Part shown: positions 58,381 to 63,373 of the stretch, one piece after another | Layout: every line of letters starts with the position of its first letter | Position numbering within the stretch: the stretch's first letter is position 1 | NCBI GenBank assembly: GCA_945877315.1 | Contig: CAMCRP010000012.1 | Span: 1 to 63,373, forward strand | Reading direction: 5' to 3' | DNA: 63,373 nt | Origin: an uncultured Ruminococcus sp. | GTDB lineage: Bacteria; Bacillota; Clostridia; Oscillospirales; Ruminococcaceae | The notes under the pieces: generated by a model | What the model saw: only the letters and a program-made list of their open reading frames with translations | Databases searched by the model: none | Told to the model about the DNA's origin: nothing | Made by a program: the position numbers and the translations under genes

Positions 58381-59460
58381 TTATTTGTCTGCTATTTTGC
58401 GGCAGATAATGTCTGCCACCTTTGACAGGGGAGCTTGCTCGTTAACTGCGCCGATGTTGAATGCCACCATAGGCATACCGTAAACAACGCAGGTTTCCTT
58501 GTTCTGACCGATGGTATAGCCGCCTGCGTTTTTGATTTTCAGCAGACCGTTTGCACCGTCGGAACCCATTCCCGTAAGGAGGGCGGCAACTGTATTTTTG
58601 CCCGCCACCTCCGCAACGCTGTCAAACAGAACGTCAACGGAAGGGCAGTGTCCCGAAACCTTTTCCTGACCGGCTGTGCTGGTGATAAAGTAGCCGTTTG
58701 CGTCTTTTTTCAGACGGAGATGATGCTCTCCCGCGGCGATGATGCACAGTCCTCGGCGGAGCCTTTCGCCGTCCTCGGCTTCCTTGACTTCCACCTTGCA
58801 GTTTTTGTTAAGCCTCTCGGCGTACATTTTGGTGAACACGGGGGGCATATGCTGGACAACAACTATGGGCGGGGAGTTCTCGGGGAGTCCCTGAATTACC
58901 ACCTGAAGGGCTTCTGTGCCGCCTGTTGATGCGCCCAAAGCGATTATTGCATCTTTGCTTCCGAAGGAATTTCCCTTATTTTCCGCTGCTGAGATGTAGG
59001 ACGCTATGGGTCGGTAATCGTTACCGCCTTGTGCAGCGGTCTTTCTGGGCTTTCTTCTCATGATTCGGGCGGATTTTGCGGTGATAATTTTTTCGGTAAG
59101 CTCGTCGGCGAAATTCTGCAGATCCTCGGGGGATTTTATCTGCGGCTTTCTGACGTAATCCACAGCACCTGCGTCCACAGCGTCAAATGCGCTGAGGGGT
59201 GCCGCAGACACGACTACACAAGGGATAGGGTACTGCGGTATCAGTCGGCGGAGAAACTCAATGCCGTTCATTTTTGGCATTTCCACGTCCAGCGTCATAA
59301 CGTCGGGGCGCAGCTCCAGAATTTTGTCACGGGCTTCATAAGCATCTCCCGCACAGCCGACAATTTGTATATCTTTATTTTGTGAAATTACTCTTTGCAG
59401 TGATGTACGGAAGAAAACCGAATCATCAACAATAAGAACCTTAACAGGTTGATTTGCCAT
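58381..59460 (-). CDS. cheB: Chemotaxis protein-glutamate methylesterase CheB
   Basis: CheB removes methyl groups from receptors and is activated by CheA phosphorylation. The 359-aa protein has a receiver domain (VDDSVFFR, Asp in TLDVEMPKMNG) and a C-terminal esterase with the Ser motif GASTGGTEAL, the His motif VVQHMPP and the Asp motif GMGSDGANG. The ATG at 59460 is used; an earlier GTG at 59469 is an alternative. Confidence 0.96.
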   Translation of the reverse strand: MANQPVKVLIVDDSVFFRTSLQRVISQNKDIQIVGCAGDAYEARDKILELRPDVMTLDVEMPKMNGIEFLRRLIPQYPIPCVVVSAAPLSAFDAVDAGAVDYVRKPQIKSPEDLQNFADELTEKIITAKSARIMRRKPRKTAAQGGNDYRPIASYISAAENKGNSFGSKDAIIALGASTGGTEALQVVIQGLPENSPPIVVVQHMPPVFTKMYAERLNKNCKVEVKEAEDGERLRRGLCIIAAGEHHLRLKKDANGYFITSTAGQEKVSGHCPSVDVLFDSVAEVAGKNTVAALLTGMGSDGANGLLKIKNAGGYTIGQNKETCVVYGMPMVAFNIGAVNEQAPLSKVADIICRKIADK

Positions 59461-59490
59461 AATGATCACCGTCCTGACGGTTTTGATGAT

Positions 59491-60297
59491 TTATTCCATT
59501 TTACGGTAAATAGCAGGCTTAATATGCTTGTACCGAGATGTTTTTGAAACGCTTTCTGCGTGACCGATGAACAGATAGCCGCCGTTTTTGGTGCAGTCGT
59601 AAAAGCGTTCGATAAGGTCGTCCTTAGTCTGCTGGTCGAAGTATATCATAACATTTCGACAGCTGATAAGGTCGTAGGGCTTTTTGTAGGTTATGTCGTT
59701 CATTAGGTTGAACTGCTTGTAAATGACCTGACTTCTGATGCTTTCGCATATCTGATAGCGGGTGTTGTCGATACGGCGGAAATATTTCCTTATCCATTCA
59801 TCGGGGACATCACTCAGCTGTTCAGAGGAGTAAATGCCCGCTTTTGCCGTTCTCAGCACGTCCGTGTCCAGATCGGTGGCGAGAATACGGCAGTCCCACA
59901 TAGCCTTTCTTGAACCGAAATATTCGTCAATGGTCATAGCGAGAGTGTATGGCTCCTGTCCCGTAGAGGACGCAGCGCACCATATTCTCAGATCTCTGTC
60001 CTTAACGGTTTCTTCCAAATAGGGGAGAACAGTTTCCTTCAAGAAATCAAAATGGGCGGGTTCTCTCAGGAAGAAGGTATGGTTTGTAGTCAGCTTGTTT
60101 ACAAGCTTGATGGTTTCGGCACCTGTCCTGTCATTTAAAGCAAAATCAATATAGCTTTTGAAATCGGAATAGCCCATTTCAGCTACCATATTTGACAGCC
60201 GTCCCTCAATAAGCACACGCTTTTTTGAGAGATTTATGCCGTAATTCTGCTTCATATAGTTTACAAGACGGAGGAAATCATCATCTGTGAGCTTCAT
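59491..60297 (-). CDS. cheR: Chemotaxis methyltransferase CheR
   Basis: CheR methylates receptor glutamates with S-adenosylmethionine. The 268-aa protein has the N-terminal helical domain (LVNYMKQNYGINLSKKR) and the methyltransferase domain with WCAASSTGQEPYTLAM and DLISCRNVMIYF. It lies between cheB and cheW. A start at ATG 60297 is taken. Confidence 0.96.
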   Translation of the reverse strand: MKLTDDDFLRLVNYMKQNYGINLSKKRVLIEGRLSNMVAEMGYSDFKSYIDFALNDRTGAETIKLVNKLTTNHTFFLREPAHFDFLKETVLPYLEETVKDRDLRIWCAASSTGQEPYTLAMTIDEYFGSRKAMWDCRILATDLDTDVLRTAKAGIYSSEQLSDVPDEWIRKYFRRIDNTRYQICESIRSQVIYKQFNLMNDITYKKPYDLISCRNVMIYFDQQTKDDLIERFYDCTKNGGYLFIGHAESVSKTSRYKHIKPAIYRKME

Positions 60298-60317
60298 CAA
60301 ATCAACGCACCGCCGTT

Positions 60318-60770
60318 TCAGCTTTCAATAATTCTCTGGCAGTCCAGCAGCAGACGTATTTCGTCGCCGCTTTCGATAACGCTTTTGATATATTTGTTAG
60401 AGTTTACATTCTTGAAATTGGGAGTTGCGCTTATCTGATCGGGGGTAACGCTTACCACCTCACGCACACGGTCAACGATAAGTCCCACGGACGTTCCCTG
60501 CCACTCGATAACGATAATGCAGGTACGTGCGTCGTAGGGGATCTCCTCCTTGCCGAAGCGTCTGCGGACGCTCATAATGGGAACGACCTTGCCTCGGAGA
60601 TTGATAACGCCCTTGATATAATCGGGAACCTTGGGGATAACAGTTATCTGCTCTATCTCGATAATTTCGGTAATATACTGTATTTCAATTCCATAGGTGC
60701 AGTTGTCGATAAGAAACAGCAGCAGCTCGCCGCCCGTTGCGGAAAAATCTGTATTCTGAACTTCACTCAT
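60318..60770 (-). CDS. cheW: Chemotaxis adaptor CheW (first copy)
   Basis: A 150-aa CheW with LLFLIDNCTYGIEIQYI, GVINLRGKVVPIMSV and VDRVREVVSV. It is shorter at the N-terminus than the copy at 57850. It lies 36 bp after cheA. Two CheW copies in one cluster may let two receptor arrays or stoichiometries be used. Confidence 0.95.
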   Translation of the reverse strand: MSEVQNTDFSATGGELLLFLIDNCTYGIEIQYITEIIEIEQITVIPKVPDYIKGVINLRGKVVPIMSVRRRFGKEEIPYDARTCIIVIEWQGTSVGLIVDRVREVVSVTPDQISATPNFKNVNSNKYIKSVIESGDEIRLLLDCQRIIES

Positions 60771-60806
60771 TGTAAAAACCTCGTTTCTATTATTGATAGA
60801 CTGCGA

Positions 60807-63272
60807 TTAGAAGTCGGAGATGATATTTCCGATGTCCAGAATGATGGTAATAGAGCCGTCACCCAGGATAGAGCAGCCTGCCATACCGTTCTGCTTAACG
60901 TTGAAGTTGTTGAGCATAGGCGAGAAGGGCTTTACAACTACCTGCTGTTCGCCGATAAGCTCGTCAGCCATCAGGCAGGCACTTCTGCCCTCGTTTTCAA
61001 CGAGAATGATAATGCCCTCGTAAATATCGGTGACCTTGGTTTCCAGCTCATACAGCTCGTAAAGTCTGATAAGGGGATAGCACTGACCTCTTATCATTAT
61101 CATTTCCTTGCCGCTTGTATCCTTGATAAGCTGATTTTCCTTCAGCTTGAAGCTTTCCTTGATGGAGCTGATGGGGATAGTGAAGATGGATTCGCCGACG
61201 GAAACCTCCATACCGTCCACAATAGCCAGCGAAAGGGGAATTTTGATGATAAAGCTCGTTCCGAAGCCTTCCTTGGAGTCAACGGAAACGGTACCGCCGA
61301 TCTTCTCAATGCCCTTCTTTACAACGTCCATACCAACGCCTCGTCCGCTGTACTCGGTTACCTGTTCGTTGGTGGAGAAGCCGGGGAGCATTATCATATT
61401 GAAGATTTCCTTTTTGGAATATTCCTCATCGGGCTTGGTGAGAAGTCCGTTCTTTCTTGCTTTTGCAAGGACTTTTTCTGTGTTGATGCCGTAGCCGTCG
61501 TCGGAAACGGTGATGACAACCTCACCCGAAGAGCTGTAAGCTGCAAGGGTGATCTTGCCCTTTGGATCCTTGCCTGCGTCGATACGCTCCTGAGCGGTTT
61601 CCTCGATACCGTGGTCCATGGAGTTTCTGACCATGTGCATAAGGGGATCGTTCAGGCTGTCGATAATGGACTTGTCAACCTCGGTGTCCTCACCCTCAAA
61701 GATAAGGTCAACGTCCTTGTTAAGCTTTATTTTCATATCTCTTACGATACGTGTCATCTTATTGAATGCACCCGAAAGAGGTATCATACGGATAGACATA
61801 ACAATGTCCTGAAGCTCGTCGGTGAGCTTTCTGAGCTGTCTTGCAGCCTTCTGGAAATTATCCAGCTGTAAGCCCTTGAGATCGGGGTTTGATGTTACCA
61901 TTGCTTCTGTGATAACGATCTCTCCGACCATATCCAGAAGCTGATCCAGCTTGTTCAGATTTACGCTGATAAGGCTCTGCTTGCCCTTTGAGCCTGTACC
62001 CGATGCTGCGGCAGGAGCCTTCTGAGCTGCGGGAGCGGCAGGGGCAGCGGGCTTGGGAGCTTCCGCCTTCTTTGCGGGAGCGGGTGCCGGAGCGGCTGTT
62101 TTCTGCTCGGCAGGTGCTGCGGCAGGTGTGGACGCTGCGGGAGCAGGTGCAGCGGCGGGTACGGGTGCGGGAGCGGCGGCAGGTGCGCCCTCCTTCACCA
62201 GTGTGCACATGTCAACGCTGGGACTTTCGGTTATCTTCGCCATTATCTCCTCGGTGGTATGGGAAGATTTGAAATGTATGATAAAGCCGTTGTTTACGAT
62301 AATATCGGCAGTTGCGGAATTATCCTCGATGTCGGAAGGCTCATATGCAAGAAGCTCGCACATATCTCTGATATTGTTTACCACCATCAGTGCACGGAGA
62401 TTTTCCATCTTGCAATCCGCTTCAAATGTTACCTTAACGGTAGTCAGCTCGGCGGAGGGAACGTCAACGCCGTCGTCGGAGCCGTACTCCAGCACCTCGT
62501 AGGACTTAACGTTCAGAGATTCCTCAATAAGCTTCAAAATGTTATCATCGGTAGTAGCAGACTTGAAATGAATGATAAATCCGTTTTCGATGATAGTCTT
62601 TGCCGTATCGGGATTGGTTTCAATGTCTGCGGGCTCATATCTGAGAGTCAGACACTCCTCCTGCAGCTTGTTTACGATAATGAGCGCACGGAGATTTTCC
62701 ATACGGCAGTCGTCGTCGAACATTACCTTTACTGTGGTAAGTGTTGCGACCTTCTGCATTTCCACGGGAGCAGCCGCAGCGGGAGCGGGTTCTGCCGCAG
62801 CGGGTGCGGGAGCGGGTGCAGCCGTCTGAGCGGGTGCGGCTGCGGGAACAGCGGCACTTCCGTCTTTAAGTGAAGCGGCGTAGTTCCTGATAGTTTCCAT
62901 AAGGGCGGTAAAATCGGTAGGCTCATACTCGTCCTCCTGGATAAGGTCTATCTCAGCCTTCAACAAGTCGGATGCCTTGAAAACAAGGTCGTAAAGGGAT
63001 TCGATCTGCGCAATTACGGGGTGCTCCTCTCTGATAATGAAGAACATATCCTCCACGGCATGAGCCAGCTTGGACATATTGTCCAGACCCATCATAGCGG
63101 AAGAACCCTTGATAGTGTGCATGATACGGAAGATCTCGTTAATATCTTCCTCCCCGAAGCTGCTGTTGCTTTCTGTCGCCATAAGGATCTGATCAAGGCG
63201 TTCAAGCAGTGATGTAGCTTCAAAGATATATGCGTCGATCATGCCTTCCATTCCCGGTTCAAACTTACCCAT
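60807..63272 (-). CDS. cheA: Chemotaxis histidine kinase CheA with two P2-like domains
   Basis: CheA phosphorylates CheY and CheB in response to receptors. The 821-aa protein has a P1/Hpt domain (phosphorylated His-52 in IMHTIKGSSAM), an Ala/Pro linker, two tandem copies of a P2-like domain (about 177-263 and 275-361), a long Ala/Pro/Lys linker (362-429), then dimerisation, kinase (NSMDHG N-box, GRGVGMD G-box) and CheW-like regulatory domains. The two P2 repeats share TVKVxF-DC-MENLRALxxVN and NGFIIHFKS. AAAGGA lies upstream of the ATG. It starts the che cluster; its promoter is probably just beyond 63272. Confidence 0.96.
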   Translation of the reverse strand: MGKFEPGMEGMIDAYIFEATSLLERLDQILMATESNSSFGEEDINEIFRIMHTIKGSSAMMGLDNMSKLAHAVEDMFFIIREEHPVIAQIESLYDLVFKASDLLKAEIDLIQEDEYEPTDFTALMETIRNYAASLKDGSAAVPAAAPAQTAAPAPAPAAAEPAPAAAAPVEMQKVATLTTVKVMFDDDCRMENLRALIIVNKLQEECLTLRYEPADIETNPDTAKTIIENGFIIHFKSATTDDNILKLIEESLNVKSYEVLEYGSDDGVDVPSAELTTVKVTFEADCKMENLRALMVVNNIRDMCELLAYEPSDIEDNSATADIIVNNGFIIHFKSSHTTEEIMAKITESPSVDMCTLVKEGAPAAAPAPVPAAAPAPAASTPAAAPAEQKTAAPAPAPAKKAEAPKPAAPAAPAAQKAPAAASGTGSKGKQSLISVNLNKLDQLLDMVGEIVITEAMVTSNPDLKGLQLDNFQKAARQLRKLTDELQDIVMSIRMIPLSGAFNKMTRIVRDMKIKLNKDVDLIFEGEDTEVDKSIIDSLNDPLMHMVRNSMDHGIEETAQERIDAGKDPKGKITLAAYSSSGEVVITVSDDGYGINTEKVLAKARKNGLLTKPDEEYSKKEIFNMIMLPGFSTNEQVTEYSGRGVGMDVVKKGIEKIGGTVSVDSKEGFGTSFIIKIPLSLAIVDGMEVSVGESIFTIPISSIKESFKLKENQLIKDTSGKEMIMIRGQCYPLIRLYELYELETKVTDIYEGIIILVENEGRSACLMADELIGEQQVVVKPFSPMLNNFNVKQNGMAGCSILGDGSITIILDIGNIISDF

Positions 63273-63373
63273 AATTATGTACCATTCCTTTCGTTTTCGG
63301 CGCTTATGTGAAAATAAGCTGCGCCGCAGGAGTTTTTGTTAATACGGTATTGCAAAATCGGCTGTAATACTAT

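Noticed and set aside
62053-62502. Ala/Gly-rich plus-strand frame opposite cheA
   Set aside because: It mirrors the Ala/Pro linker of CheA and has no ribosome site or homology cue.

Overview
The window comes from a low-to-moderate-GC Gram-positive anaerobe of the class Clostridia. The most likely family is the Oscillospiraceae (Ruminococcaceae), a Ruminococcus or [Eubacterium] siraeum-like organism. This is inferred from the Bacillota-type dcw cluster led by mraZ, the meso-diaminopimelate signature in MurE, the PASTA-domain transpeptidase, the Asp23/FakA gene pair, strong AGGAGG ribosome sites, and ferredoxin-dependent indolepyruvate oxidation. A species cannot be named from this sequence.

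Layout. 1-820 holds the start of gapdh (minus strand, running off the left edge). 1.1-16.8 kb is a long minus-strand division and cell wall (dcw) cluster. In transcription order it reads mraZ, rsmH, ftsL-like, PASTA transpeptidase, murE, murF, mraY, ftsW, murG, murA, ftsQ/divIB and ftsZ, followed by a D,D-carboxypeptidase. It starts at a clear promoter with three MraZ boxes and lacks murD, murC, murB and ftsA. 17.3-22.7 kb has an HD-domain gene, then asp23-fakA with a lipoprotein GH5 glycosidase and a polysaccharide deacetylase, then an unknown helical protein. 22.8-23.4 kb has two micro-ORFs under one promoter. 23.5-27.7 kb is an iorA-iorB-paaK-ACT cluster for aryl-2-oxoacid oxidation, followed by a multi-hairpin element. 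28.4-31.5 kb has a G5/3D wall protein, purA and an orphan pseudopilin. 31.8-35.7 kb is a plus-strand cluster of three unknown genes, two of them tandem paralogs, plus a microbial-type poly(ADP-ribose) glycohydrolase.

35.8-39.9 kb is the most striking stretch. A cluster of small minus-strand genes is interrupted by a roughly 3 kb element carrying a large serine recombinase and remnants of a surface protein. The element splits a small gene so that removing it at the predicted crossover rejoins the halves in frame, as in sporulation-linked intervening elements.

40-54.5 kb is core metabolism and signalling: phosphoesterase, SGNH lipoprotein, NAD synthetase, thymidylate synthase, phosphofructokinase, a GGDEF-EAL protein, a two-component system, polA and rimI. 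54.6-57.8 kb is a second notable locus. An ExbB/MotA-family channel protein and an ExbD-like protein are followed by two further proteins that appear to carry ExbD-like extracytoplasmic domains, and by a secreted OB-fold-like protein, all in a bacterium without TonB or an outer membrane. 57.8-63.3 kb is a chemotaxis cluster (cheA, cheW, cheR, cheB, cheW), suggesting a motile or surface-sensing organism.

Most operons have readable promoters, often with a 17-bp spacer, and strong hairpin terminators at gene boundaries. No tRNA, rRNA or CRISPR was seen.
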